DNA from: Bacillus sp. B1-b2
GTDB lineage: Bacteria > Bacillota > Bacilli > Bacillales > Cytobacillaceae
Direction: 5' to 3'
Length of the DNA: 64,000 bases
NCBI RefSeq assembly: GCF_009183415.1
Contig: NZ_WEHU01000022.1
Location: 1 to 64,000 of the forward strand
The first letter of the stretch is position 1; every line of letters starts with the position of its first letter. The notes beneath the pieces were generated by a model that saw nothing but the letters and a program-made list of their open reading frames with translations, ran no database searches and was not told where the DNA came from. This document shows positions 48,978 to 57,322 of the stretch, one piece after another. Made by a program: the position numbers and the translations under genes.

Positions 48978-49825
48978 AATATCGCTATCAGTCAAACTCA
49001 CCTTTTGAACGTCTTGCAATAGAAGATGTGAGTCTTGATATATCGTCAGGTAAATATTTAGCGATTATTGGCCATACTGGTTCTGGGAAATCTACTATTT
49101 TACAGCATTTAAATGCGCTAATAACCCCTACTAAAGGGAAAGTCATTATAGGCAATAGAACGATAATAGGTGGTAAGAAGAATAAAGATTTAAAGGAAAT
49201 TCGTCAAAAGGTAGGAATAGTATTTCAATTTCCTGAGCAACAGTTATTCGAGGAAACGGTTGAAAAAGATATCTGTTTTGGTCCGCTTAACTTTGGGATT
49301 TCCCAAGAGGATGCGAAAAATAGAGCGGTAAAAGCCTTAAGTGAAGTCGGGTTATCGGCAGAATACCTAGATAAATCACCATTTGATTTATCAGGTGGTC
49401 AAATGAGGAGAGTGTCCATCGCTGGTGTTCTTGCAATGGAGCCAGATGTATTAGTATTAGATGAACCAACCGCAGGTCTTGATCCTAAAGGAAGAAAAGA
49501 GATTATGGAGATGTTTTATCGACTTCATAAAGAAAGAAATTTAACCACCATATTGGTAACACATAGTATGGAAGATGCTGCTCTATATGCAGATGAAATA
49601 GTAATTATGAATAAAGGGAAACTTTTCAGAAAAGGTAGCCCACTAGAAGTATTCTCTCATGCTGTTGATCTGAAAGTAATAGGGTTGAATGTGCCAGAGG
49701 TGATTCAATTACAGCATAGGATTGAGAAGAAATTTAACGTGAAAATGTCAAAAGTACATTTAGACATGGATAGTTTTACTACTGAGCTAGCCGAGTATCT
49801 AAACAGGAAAGTAGGTAGTGAGTAA
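48953..49825 (+). CDS. ecfA2: ECF transporter ATPase EcfA2
   Basis: Partner ATPase of EcfA1. 290 aa with Walker A GHTGSGKST, Q-loop FQFPEQQLFEETV, signature LSGGQMRR and Walker B VLVLDEPTAGLDPKG. It starts within ecfA1 and its stop overlaps the ecfT start, so all three are coupled and stoichiometric. Confidence 0.96.
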   Translation: MDISLQKVEYRYQSNSPFERLAIEDVSLDISSGKYLAIIGHTGSGKSTILQHLNALITPTKGKVIIGNRTIIGGKKNKDLKEIRQKVGIVFQFPEQQLFEETVEKDICFGPLNFGISQEDAKNRAVKALSEVGLSAEYLDKSPFDLSGGQMRRVSIAGVLAMEPDVLVLDEPTAGLDPKGRKEIMEMFYRLHKERNLTTILVTHSMEDAALYADEIVIMNKGKLFRKGSPLEVFSHAVDLKVIGLNVPEVIQLQHRIEKKFNVKMSKVHLDMDSFTTELAEYLNRKVGSE

Positions 49826-50619
49826 TGGGAAAACTTATTATTGGACGATTTATTCCTGTAGACTCTCTATTACACAGACTAGATCCTCGCTCTAAACTAA
49901 TACTTATCTTTTTATTCATATGCATTGTTTTTTTAGCAAATAATGTTTGGTGTTATTTAATTCTAATAGCATATGTATCTTTCATGGTGACATTGTCCAA
50001 TGTTCCTTTGAAATATATATATATTGGATTGCGCCCTATATTGTGGTTAATTATCTTCACTTTTCTTCTTCATATCTTTTTTACAAGAGAAGGCAGTGTA
50101 TTATTGGATTTTGGTTGGATTAAAGTCTATGAAGAAGGACTTCGAATGGCCATACTTATCTCCATACGATTTTTGCTTTTAATTATCATGACTTCTTTAT
50201 TAACTCTAACTACAACACCAATCGAGCTAACAGATGCAATGGAAACATTGTTTGCTCCTTTGAAAAAATGGAAGTTACCAGTCCATGAATTAGCATTAAT
50301 GATGTCTATTGCTCTTCGATTTATTCCTACATTGATGGATGAAACAGAAAAGATTATGAAAGCTCAAATGGCTAGAGGTGTAGAGTTTTCCAGTGGCCCT
50401 ATAAAAAGTCGAATTAAAGCAATAGTTCCACTACTGATACCACTATTTATTAATTCTTTTAAACGTGCTGAAGAGCTAGCTATAGCCATGGAGGCACGTG
50501 GTTATCAGGGTGGAGAGGGAAGAACTAAATATCGCCAATTAGTATGGAAATCTATGGACTCTATCATGATTATAGGAATTTTAGCTCTATCTGTTATTCT
50601 ATATTTATTAAGATCATAG
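49825..50619 (+). CDS. ecfT: ECF transporter transmembrane protein EcfT
   Basis: Membrane scaffold linking the ATPases to S components. 264 aa with about five to six hydrophobic segments and the two Ala-Arg-Gly coupling motifs MARGVEFSSG and MEARGYQGG that contact the ATPases. TAATG overlap with ecfA2. Confidence 0.95.
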   Translation: MGKLIIGRFIPVDSLLHRLDPRSKLILIFLFICIVFLANNVWCYLILIAYVSFMVTLSNVPLKYIYIGLRPILWLIIFTFLLHIFFTREGSVLLDFGWIKVYEEGLRMAILISIRFLLLIIMTSLLTLTTTPIELTDAMETLFAPLKKWKLPVHELALMMSIALRFIPTLMDETEKIMKAQMARGVEFSSGPIKSRIKAIVPLLIPLFINSFKRAEELAIAMEARGYQGGEGRTKYRQLVWKSMDSIMIIGILALSVILYLLRS

Positions 50620-50629
50620 TGGAGGAAGT

Positions 50630-51373
50630 ATGCAAAGATATAAATGTACCGTAAGCTATGACGGTTCTAGTTACTGTGGTTTTCAAATTCAGCCAAAAGA
50701 TCGAACAGTTCAAGGTGAGATTGAAAAGTCATTAAGAAAGCTTCATAAAGGAAAAGAAGTAAAAATACAAGCCTCTGGAAGAACAGATGCTGGGGTTCAT
50801 GCAAAAGGACAAGTTATCCATTTTGATTCATCTCTTGAAATTCCTGCTGAGAAATGGCCGGTTGCTCTGAATACCTTATTACCACATGATATTGTTATAC
50901 AAGATGCAGAGGTAGTTTCTGAATCATTTCATGCGAGGTTTCATGTCAAGTCAAAGGAGTACAGATACATTATTCAATTAGGTGAAAGAAGAGACCCTTT
51001 TAGACGTTCCTTTACTTATTATTATCCTTATACCTTGGATGTAGAAGCAATGAAAGAGGCTATAAATCATTTTGTTGGGGAATACGATTTCACTAGCTTT
51101 TGTTCTGCGAAAACAGATAAAGAATTAAAAGTAAGAAAGATTACATCTGTTCATTTAGAAAGGGAAGAGGATACTCTTATTTTCTCATTTAAAGGAAATG
51201 GTTTCCTCTATAATATGGTTCGTATTATGGTAGGCACCCTATTGGATGTCGGAAGAGGAAGAAAATCACCACAGTCTATTCCGACGATTATTGAAAAGAG
51301 AGATAGAATGGCAGCAGGAAAGACTGCATCTGCAAATGGGTTGTATTTATGGAAGGTAGATTATGAGGATTAA
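50630..51373 (+). CDS. truA: tRNA pseudouridine synthase A
   Basis: Makes pseudouridine at positions 38-40 of tRNA anticodon arms. 247 aa with the catalytic aspartate D53 in SGRTDAGVHAKGQ and the segments FHARFHVKSKEYRY and FLYNMVRIMVGTLLDVGRG. GGAGG precedes ATG 50630, 10 bases after ecfT. Confidence 0.97.
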   Translation: MQRYKCTVSYDGSSYCGFQIQPKDRTVQGEIEKSLRKLHKGKEVKIQASGRTDAGVHAKGQVIHFDSSLEIPAEKWPVALNTLLPHDIVIQDAEVVSESFHARFHVKSKEYRYIIQLGERRDPFRRSFTYYYPYTLDVEAMKEAINHFVGEYDFTSFCSAKTDKELKVRKITSVHLEREEDTLIFSFKGNGFLYNMVRIMVGTLLDVGRGRKSPQSIPTIIEKRDRMAAGKTASANGLYLWKVDYED

Positions 51374-51413
51374 TAATTTTTTCCATAACAACTAAACCTG
51401 GTGTAACATTTCC

Positions 51414-51442
51414 TTGACATATACATTTATAGGATATATCAT
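51414..51442 (+). promoter_or_regulatory. sigma-A promoter of rplM-rpsI
   Basis: TTGACA (51414-51419), a 17-base spacer and TATCAT (51437-51442). Confidence 0.7.
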
Positions 51443-51449
51443 AATATGG

Positions 51450-51560
51450 TATGTATTTTAATCCCACATTAAGCCCCGGAACTTAATTGTGTGAACATAT
51501 AGACGTAAGAAGTAAACAACTTTCATTTAAAAACAAATTTTAAAAACATTTTAGGAGGGT
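51450..51560 (+). promoter_or_regulatory. L13 leader region
   Basis: The 5'-UTR of rplM contains CACATTAAGCCCCGGAACTTAATTGTGTG, whose ends pair (CACA with TGTG, TTAAG with CTTAA) around a CCCCGGAA loop. Bacilli carry a known structured L13 leader in this position; the binding of L13 is inferred. Confidence 0.6.
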
Positions 51561-51566
51561 ATCTCA

Positions 51567-52004
51567 ATGCGTACAACGTTTATGGCTAACTCAAGCAATA
51601 TCGATCGTAAATGGTACGTGATTGATGCTGAAGGCCAAACTTTAGGTCGTCTTGCTAGTGAAGTAGCATCAATCCTACGTGGTAAACATAAACCAACTTT
51701 CACTCCACATGTGGACACTGGTGATCATGTTATTATTTTAAATGCTTCAAAAATTGAATTGACTGGTAAAAAATTAACAGACAAAATTTACTACCGTCAT
51801 ACAATGCACCCAGGTGGATTAAAACAAAGAACGGCTTTAGAAATGCGCACTAACTATGCTGAGCAAATGTTAGAGCTTGCAATCAAAGGAATGCTTCCAA
51901 AGAATTCTCTTGGTCGTCAAATGTTTAAAAAATTACATGTATATGCTGGTAGCGAACATAAGCACCAAGCTCAACAACCAGAAGTTTACGAACTTCGCGG
52001 ATAA
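51567..52004 (+). CDS. rplM: ribosomal protein L13
   Basis: Early 50S assembly protein. 145 aa with [21 protein letters not shown] and the segments [20 protein letters not shown] and [17 protein letters not shown] precedes ATG 51567. Confidence 0.98.
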   Translation: MRTTFMANSSNIDRKWYVIDAEGQTLGRLASEVASILRGKHKPTFTPHVDTGDHVIILNASKIELTGKKLTDKIYYRHTMHPGGLKQRTALEMRTNYAEQMLELAIKGMLPKNSLGRQMFKKLHVYAGSEHKHQAQQPEVYELRG

Positions 52005-52026
52005 TTAATAAAGGGAGGTAAAAATA

Positions 52027-52419
52027 ATGGCACAAGTTCAATATATCGGTACTGGTCGTCGTAAAAGTTCAGTTGCTCGTGTACGTTTAGTTCCAGGTGA
52101 CGGACAAATCATCATCAATGGTCGTGAAATCGAAAGCTATATTCCGTTTGCAGCTTTACGTGAAGTTGTTAAACAACCATTAGTAGCTACTGAAACTACT
52201 GGAAGCTACAACATCTTAGTAAACGTAAGTGGTGGAGGTTACACTGGTCAAGCTGGTGCTATCCGTCATGGTATCGCTCGTGCTCTACTTCAAGTAGATC
52301 CTGAATACCGTCCAACTCTAAAACGTGCTGGATTATTAACTCGTGACGCTCGTATGAAAGAACGTAAAAAATACGGTCTTAAAGGCGCTCGTCGTGCACC
52401 CCAGTTCTCAAAACGTTAA
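52027..52419 (+). CDS. rpsI: ribosomal protein S9
   Basis: 30S head protein whose C-terminal tail contacts P-site tRNA. 130 aa, with [35 protein letters not shown] and C-terminal [12 protein letters not shown]. Its last 67 bases are the left copy of a 69-bp repeat whose other copy lies at 62052-62120, so the gene has been used as an integration site and its tail rebuilt. The encoded tail is unchanged. Confidence 0.98.
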   Translation: MAQVQYIGTGRRKSSVARVRLVPGDGQIIINGREIESYIPFAALREVVKQPLVATETTGSYNILVNVSGGGYTGQAGAIRHGIARALLQVDPEYRPTLKRAGLLTRDARMKERKKYGLKGARRAPQFSKR

Positions 52420-52421
52420 TT
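52353..52421 (+). repeat. left attachment-site copy (rpsI 3' end)
   Basis: A 69-bp direct repeat, identical to 62052-62120 except at 52401 (C here, T there; a synonymous Pro codon change). The terminator copy follows six bases later here and four bases later on the right. Confidence 0.93.
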
Positions 52422-52435
52422 ATCAATGTTTCAAA

Positions 52436-52468
52436 GGCTCTCAACCGATTTGGTTGGGGGTCTTTTTT
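52436..52468 (+). terminator. rpsI terminator, left copy
   Basis: GGCTCTCAACC pairs with GGTTGGGGGTC (with G-U pairs) around GATTT, followed by TTTTTT. The same hairpin is repeated at 62133-62167. Confidence 0.9.
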
Positions 52469-52484
52469 ATGTCTGAAAAGTGCT

Positions 52485-52533
52485 TTTGACCACACTTTGA
52501 CCACGAAAATATTTTTGACCACATCTGACCACA
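52485..52533 (+). repeat. integrase arm-type repeats, left cluster
   Basis: Four GACCAC-containing decamers in the same orientation begin at 52485 (TTTGACCACA), 52495 (CTTTGACCAC), 52514 (TTTGACCACA) and 52524 (TCTGACCACA). They form two tandem pairs about 30 bases apart and stop next to the integrase stop codon. A pair of the same repeats lies at 61921-61941. Confidence 0.75.
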
Positions 52534-52535
52534 TC

Positions 52536-53687
52536 TCATAACTCAATATATCTTTGAAACTTTTGTGCAGTTTGCTCTTTTAGCGTATCTGTTACGTGTG
52601 TATAGATGTTCATCGTCATTTGTATATCAGAGTGGCCTAACCGCTCCTGAACCTCTTTTATACTGGCTCCTGCTTCGAATAAAAGGGAAGCATGAGTATG
52701 ACGTAAACCATGTATTGTAATTTTGTGTAGGTTATGTTTTTTGATTAAAGCGGCCAGCTTTTCGTTTGGATAGGCTAACCGCATCGGAGAGCCATCATCC
52801 CTGTCAAAAACCACCTTGTTATTATTCAAATAACCTTTCCCGGCTAAATAAGCTTCATTTTGCTTTATACGCCATTTATTAAGCAGAGAGAGGGTTAGAG
52901 GATCCAAGCTAATTAAACGCTTAGATTCCCTTGTTTTGGACGTTTGGAAGATGAATTTACCATCATGATGAAATAACGTTTTGTTTAACCGTATGGAGCC
53001 AGCTTCGAAATCAATATCATCCCATGTAAGGGCTAAAATTTCTCCCTTGCGTGCACCGGTATAGATTAACAGATGAAAAAGTACATGATCTCGAAAATCT
53101 AATTCATGTTTCGTTATTGAAAGGAAATTACGTATCTCATCCTTTTTCCAATAATTCCGCTCATCCGTTTCATTATCCTCATTAATAATTTCATTTTGCT
53201 GTCTTGGTATGGTGACATGCTCTAATGGATTCCTTTCAATAATCTCCATTTTTAAAGCATATTTGAATACTTGGTTAGCCTGTATTTTTATGTCATTTAC
53301 CGATTTAATTAATTGAGCGATTTCATTGATCATTTTTTGGCAATATGGTCTTGTTATTTCTTTTATTTTCAATTTGCTGAAGCGGGGCAATATATGCCTA
53401 TTGAATTTGGATTCAATGGCTTTCTTTGTGCTTAATTTAATCGTTTTCGAATGATTGGAAAACCATTGATCGTATACATTCTGAAAAGTCAGGTTGTCAT
53501 TCTTTATTGATCTTCCGCTCGCTATTTCTTGTTCAAGCTTGGCAGCAGCTATTTGTGCTTCTTTTTTGGTTTTAAAGCCCCTTCGGGTTGTAGTTTGTCT
53601 TTTTCCTGTTTCGGGATTAATTCCAGTGTCCGTCTTAAATAACCACATTTGACCTTGTTTGGTTGTGTATTTTTGAAATGATGCCAT
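52536..53687 (-). CDS. int: tyrosine-family site-specific integrase
   Basis: Catalyses integration and excision at the rpsI site. 383 aa: N-terminal AP2-like arm-binding domain (residues about 1-55, with KQGQMWLFKTDTGINPETGK), SAM-like core-binding domain (about 60-170), and catalytic domain with R213 (TGARKGE), HGLRH at 326-330 (R329), GHSDIQMTMNIYTH and nucleophile Y362. It points towards the left attachment site and ends three bases from the arm-type repeats. It lies 13 bases downstream of the repressor gene on the same strand. Confidence 0.95.
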   Translation of the reverse strand: MASFQKYTTKQGQMWLFKTDTGINPETGKRQTTTRRGFKTKKEAQIAAAKLEQEIASGRSIKNDNLTFQNVYDQWFSNHSKTIKLSTKKAIESKFNRHILPRFSKLKIKEITRPYCQKMINEIAQLIKSVNDIKIQANQVFKYALKMEIIERNPLEHVTIPRQQNEIINEDNETDERNYWKKDEIRNFLSITKHELDFRDHVLFHLLIYTGARKGEILALTWDDIDFEAGSIRLNKTLFHHDGKFIFQTSKTRESKRLISLDPLTLSLLNKWRIKQNEAYLAGKGYLNNNKVVFDRDDGSPMRLAYPNEKLAALIKKHNLHKITIHGLRHTHASLLFEAGASIKEVQERLGHSDIQMTMNIYTHVTDTLKEQTAQKFQRYIEL

Positions 53688-53700
53688 TTTTTCACCTCAT

Positions 53701-54249
53701 TTAACCGTTTTTCTTATTAGCGTAAATTTCACATAAGTTATTTAAGTTCATATCTAATGTGGGTTTGTGCTCTAGATATAGTTTTATACATTCATAAGGT
53801 GTTGAAGGGTCTTGCCCGTAATTATACTTAAATCCCATTTTCATACTAAAAATAAAATCCACAACTTGGAATAGATGCTCAAATGTTTTAGATGTTTCTC
53901 TTACATCTGTTGCTTCTAGTTCATCCCCAATGATTATAGTCAACTGGTTAATGATGTCTTCTGCTTTTTTCCTAATATCAGGAGTAGCTTGTTTCAGTAG
54001 ATCTTCAAGCAGGCTAAAATCCCTTTGGAAACCATATTGATCTGATGTTCTTATGTCTTGTTTTCCGGTTAAATAATCGACGCTTACATCGAAGAAATCA
54101 GCCAATGCTAAAAAGGTTGAAACATTCGGTTCCCGGTCTTCCCGCTCGTAATTTCCTAATGTAGTAAAGGGAATATTCAACTTGTCGGCTAAGTCTCTTA
54201 AAGTCATATTCTTTTCCCTTCGTAACGTTCTAATTCGTTCTCCAAACAT
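53701..54249 (-). CDS. XRE-family (CI-like) repressor
   Basis: 182 aa with an N-terminal helix-turn-helix (about residues 5-60: IRTLRREKNMTLRDLADKLN, NYEREDREP, FFDVSVDYLTGK) and a C-terminal region of unknown fold. I see no ImmA-type metalloprotease gene beside it and no clear LexA-type cleavage site. It is divergent from the regulator at 54384, as in phage switches, and probably keeps the element quiescent and controls integrase, with which it seems cotranscribed. Confidence 0.85.
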   Translation of the reverse strand: MFGERIRTLRREKNMTLRDLADKLNIPFTTLGNYEREDREPNVSTFLALADFFDVSVDYLTGKQDIRTSDQYGFQRDFSLLEDLLKQATPDIRKKAEDIINQLTIIIGDELEATDVRETSKTFEHLFQVVDFIFSMKMGFKYNYGQDPSTPYECIKLYLEHKPTLDMNLNNLCEIYANKKNG

Positions 54250-54265
54250 AATTTATCAACCTCCA

Positions 54266-54276
54266 ATGAGTAATTA
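54266..54276 (+). promoter_or_regulatory. candidate repressor operator, copy 1
   Basis: ATGAGTAATTA lies near the predicted repressor transcription start. The same 11 bases recur at 54358-54368, next to the start region of the divergent operon. Shared sites at both divergent starts suggest a CI/Cro-type switch; binding is inferred. Confidence 0.45.
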
Positions 54277-54283
54277 CAAATCA

Positions 54284-54312
54284 ATATTACACATAATGAA
54301 TACAAATATCAA
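54284..54312 (-). promoter_or_regulatory. repressor promoter
   Basis: On the minus strand TTGATA (54312-54307), a 17-base spacer and TAATAT (54289-54284) form a vegetative promoter reading to the repressor and integrase. Confidence 0.65.
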
Positions 54313-54357
54313 CTTGAATTTCTCAAAACGGGATGATATTGTTTATTTGTACCCAAT

Positions 54358-54368
54358 ATGAGTAATTA
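54358..54368 (+). promoter_or_regulatory. candidate repressor operator, copy 2
   Basis: Second ATGAGTAATTA, 15 bases before the ATG at 54384 and downstream of a possible promoter TTGAAT (54314-54319), 17 bases, TATTGT (54337-54342). Confidence 0.45.
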
Positions 54369-54383
54369 GGAGATGTTTAAAAG

Positions 54384-54635
54384 ATGAAATGTACAAAACT
54401 AATAAAACAAGAGCATCACCTGAAAATTGACAGTAAAAAAATTAAACTTGCTCGAGCGGAAATGGGGTGGACAATCACTAAATTGGCTGATGTATCTGGT
54501 GTAAATAGAAAAACCATTGGTGAAATCGAAAAGGGGACTAAAAAAAAGGTACGGTTTTCTACAATCAAACAGATTGCTGAAAACCTAAATAAAGAAGTAG
54601 AGGATCTTTGTACTCAAGTTGAAAAAGGGGGATAA
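54384..54635 (+). CDS. XRE-family (Cro-like) transcriptional regulator
   Basis: 83 aa with a single HTH (about residues 20-75: KIKLARAEMGWTITKLADVS, VNRKTIGEIEKG, FSTIKQIAENL). It is the first gene of the rightward early operon and divergent to the CI-like repressor, the position of Cro in phage lysogeny modules. The role is inferred from position and domain. Confidence 0.85.
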   Translation: MKCTKLIKQEHHLKIDSKKIKLARAEMGWTITKLADVSGVNRKTIGEIEKGTKKKVRFSTIKQIAENLNKEVEDLCTQVEKGG

Positions 54636-54639
54636 ATAA

Positions 54640-54912
54640 ATGAATATAAAGCTAGAATTCCCAGAAGAAACGCTAATCATAAATCGGACAGATTTAAAAA
54701 ATGCATTACAGGAGCTTCTAATGGAATTACAAGAAGAAAACGGGCATGATCAAATATTAACCATAAAAGAAGCTGCCGATTATTTAAAGGTCAGTGTACC
54801 CACAATTCGAAACATGATTTCAAGCAAAGAAATTCCTTTTTTTCAAAGAGGGCAAATCATTCGTTTAAATCGCTGGGATGTACAGAAATGGTTGCGAAAT
54901 AATTCTGGCTGA
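54640..54912 (+). CDS. helix-turn-helix DNA-binding protein, excisionase-like
   Basis: 90 aa. The C-terminal half (LTIKEAADYLKVSVPTIRNM, SSKEIPFFQRGQIIRLNR, WDVQKWL) is the MerR-type winged helix of the excisionase family. It may bend the attachment-site DNA for excision, or regulate the early operon. It starts four bases after the Cro-like gene. Confidence 0.8.
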   Translation: MNIKLEFPEETLIINRTDLKNALQELLMELQEENGHDQILTIKEAADYLKVSVPTIRNMISSKEIPFFQRGQIIRLNRWDVQKWLRNNSG

Positions 54913-54927
54913 AGCGGGTGAAGTGTG

Positions 54928-55788
54928 ATGTTAGGATGGGTTAAGCTTTATCGGGATTTATTGCATAAGCCTATTTGGATAGAATCCACACCGGAACAAA
55001 AAACCATTCTAATAACACTTCTTTTGATGGTTAATCATCAAGAAAAACAATGGGAATGGCAAGGGGAACCTTATAACGTTACCGCTGGCCAGGTAATTAC
55101 AAGCTTGGAATCCATTGTTGAAAAATGCGGTAAGGGGATTTCAATTCAAAACGTAAGAACTGCAATAAAGCGGTTTGAAAAATTCGGTTTTCTAACAAAT
55201 GAATCAACAAACAAAAATAGGCTTATAACCATTAATAATTGGGAGGATTATCAGAATAATGGAGATGGATTAACAAGCAACTTAACAGGCGGCCAACAAT
55301 CAATTAACAATCGACTAACAACTAACAAGAATGATAAAAAATTAAAGAATGATAAAGAAGTAAAAGATTCTTATTGTCGCAAGTCAAAAACTTACGACGA
55401 AAAAAGCATACCGTATCAATTAGCATTAAGACTTTTAAATAACATTAGGGAAAATAATCCGGGATTTAAAGAACCAAATCTTCAAAAATGGTCGGATGAC
55501 TTTCGTTTAATGATAGAAAGGGACAATCGTTTACCAGAAGAAATATCCACCGTGATTGATTGGTGTCAGCAAGATTCCTTTTGGAAGACAAATATACTTT
55601 CTCCATCAAAATTAAGAAAACAGTATGATCAATTGGTTCTGAAAATTCAAACAAGCAGAAATGTAATAAGGAAAAAGAGCCAACAGCATTTTTCATTAGA
55701 TCGCCCTAGTCATTGGGAAGAACCAAAACCAATTACAAAAGATGAATTTGAGAAAATGAAAGAATGGGAAGATGAACTCCCATTTTAG
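54928..55788 (+). CDS. phage-type replication initiator (DnaD/O-like)
   Basis: 286 aa. The N-terminal part (WVKLYRDLLHKPIW, ITLLLMVNHQEKQWEWQG, ITSLESIVEKCGKGISIQNV, IKRFEKFGFLTNEST) is the winged-helix module typical of Gram-positive phage replication proteins. A polar linker (about 115-155) follows, then a C-terminal helical domain. Followed by a helicase loader, it probably starts replication of the excised element. GTG 54925 directly precedes the chosen ATG 54928. Confidence 0.78.
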   Translation: MLGWVKLYRDLLHKPIWIESTPEQKTILITLLLMVNHQEKQWEWQGEPYNVTAGQVITSLESIVEKCGKGISIQNVRTAIKRFEKFGFLTNESTNKNRLITINNWEDYQNNGDGLTSNLTGGQQSINNRLTTNKNDKKLKNDKEVKDSYCRKSKTYDEKSIPYQLALRLLNNIRENNPGFKEPNLQKWSDDFRLMIERDNRLPEEISTVIDWCQQDSFWKTNILSPSKLRKQYDQLVLKIQTSRNVIRKKSQQHFSLDRPSHWEEPKPITKDEFEKMKEWEDELPF

Positions 55789-55799
55789 GAGGTTAAACT

Positions 55800-56678
55800 A
55801 TGAGAGTTGCGAGTAGCTTTCTACCTGAGGATGAGAATAACATTTACAAAAAGGCTGTTTTTAGACTCATGCCAGAATTAGAAGGGCATGAGCTAGAAGC
55901 GGATTTTCTTAAAAAACTTGTATGCCCGCAGTGTGGACAAGAAAGTGCATCCGCTTTGGTTTACCGCCTAAATAATAATGACAGTTGGAAGCAGTTAGGT
56001 GAAACATTCAAATGTTGTAGATGTAGGGATAGGGATATGCTTAATCTTTCTATGGAAAAAGGTTTAAAGGAGCAAAGTCAGCTCATATCTGAAAGGCTTA
56101 TGAACGACTATTTTCTTCTCCCCGAAAAATTAAAGGGTTCAGGTTTTAAGGATTACCATGAAACTAATCCCGTTACTACTGTTGCAAAACAAAGGGCAAT
56201 TTCCTATGTGAAAACATTTTTAGCTTCCGAACAAGATCGCTACAACCTTTTAATTCAAGGCAATCCGGGAACAGGAAAAACACATTTGTGTGTAGCTATT
56301 GCCAGAACGCTAAAAGAAAAAGGTTTTATAGTTGGGTTTTTAACCACAGGACAATTACTTTCAAAAATTAAATCTACGTATAACAAAGCATCTATCATAA
56401 CAGAAGAAAATATCTTTAAGGATTTAAAAAAGCTAGATTTATTGATTTTGGATGACTTGGGTGCGGAAGCATCGGGAGGAAATGATGATTGGAGAAAGAG
56501 TATAATTTTTGAAATAGTAGAAAGTCGGAGTGGTAAACCGACAATCTACACGAGTAATTTGACGGATCAAGACTTACCTATGGTCGTAGGAGAAAGAGTC
56601 TTTAGCCGTCTATACGATAATACAAAATTCATTGACTTATTTACAGAAGATTACCGAAAAAAACTTCGGATAAAATAA
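55800..56678 (+). CDS. DnaC/DnaI-like helicase loader ATPase
   Basis: 292 aa: an N-terminal zinc-binding region with CPQC (residues 42-45) and CCRC (72-75), and an AAA+ domain with Walker A GNPGTGKT (154-161), Walker B LLILDDLGAE and the sensor segment TIYTSNLT. It should load the host replicative helicase at an element origin together with the upstream initiator. AGGAGG overlaps the previous stop region. Confidence 0.9.
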   Translation: MRVASSFLPEDENNIYKKAVFRLMPELEGHELEADFLKKLVCPQCGQESASALVYRLNNNDSWKQLGETFKCCRCRDRDMLNLSMEKGLKEQSQLISERLMNDYFLLPEKLKGSGFKDYHETNPVTTVAKQRAISYVKTFLASEQDRYNLLIQGNPGTGKTHLCVAIARTLKEKGFIVGFLTTGQLLSKIKSTYNKASIITEENIFKDLKKLDLLILDDLGAEASGGNDDWRKSIIFEIVESRSGKPTIYTSNLTDQDLPMVVGERVFSRLYDNTKFIDLFTEDYRKKLRIK

Positions 56679-56700
56679 TTATTTCGTGGAGGGATTGAGA

Positions 56701-57111
56701 ATGAAGGACAACAAAACAAGGCAAAAGTTTATTGAATTAAGAGCGAAAGGGATCAGCTTTAGTAAAATTGCCAAGGAACTTAACGTATCGAAGTCAACGC
56801 TTATTGCGTGGTCAAAGGAACATCTCATGGAAATAGAAAATATGAAGGCAGTTGAAATTGAATCGTTACAGGAGCAATTTTATATGACAAAAAAAGCCCG
56901 TATCGAATTATTAGGACGGCAAGTTGAGCGCATGAAAAAGGAACTTGAAAATAGAGACTTTTCAGATGTCCCGTCGGACAAATTGTTAGATACGTTAAAT
57001 AAAACGCTAATCCAGTTAAAGAATGATGAAATAGAAATCACTTTCAGAGGGGAGGGCGATACGTTGGAGGATTTAGTAAGCACTATGAATACAGTTACAT
57101 GGAAACCATAA
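56701..57111 (+). CDS. small HTH/coiled-coil protein of unknown function
   Basis: 136 aa. An N-terminal HTH (FIELRAKGISFSKIAKELN, VSKSTLIAWSKE) is followed by a charged coiled coil (about residues 40-115) and a short acidic tail. Similar architecture occurs in small terminase-type or DNA-binding phage proteins, but with no large terminase nearby packaging cannot be claimed. ATG 56701 is used; the in-frame GTG at 56686 lies in the ribosome binding site. Confidence 0.75.
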   Translation: MKDNKTRQKFIELRAKGISFSKIAKELNVSKSTLIAWSKEHLMEIENMKAVEIESLQEQFYMTKKARIELLGRQVERMKKELENRDFSDVPSDKLLDTLNKTLIQLKNDEIEITFRGEGDTLEDLVSTMNTVTWKP

Positions 57112-57186
57112 CAAATCCAAAATCAGCCCAAAATAGATATAAGGGTGATATTTCATAGAACAGTTCGAACGAGACGTACAGGAGTG

Positions 57187-57216
57187 TGGGAGGTCGGGGG
57201 TTAGTCACCCCCTCCT
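57187..57216 (+). repeat. GC-rich inverted repeat after the early operon
   Basis: GGGAGGTCGGGGG and CCCCCTCC are complementary around GTTAGTCA, with a small internal loop. There is no T run. It sits between the rightward operon and the convergent cargo genes and could be a mRNA end, an origin element or a recombination site. Confidence 0.45.
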
Positions 57217-57322
57217 ACTCAATTTCATTATGGTGTACGTTATAGTAATGTGAATGGGATGATTTTCTTTACATGTTTTCCAACAAAATATATTAAGAAA
57301 GCTTTCAGTCTATAGGAACCCA

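Noticed and set aside
56701-57111. Small terminase subunit
   Set aside because: HTH plus coiled coil is compatible, but there is no large terminase, portal or capsid gene, so a packaging role is not supported.
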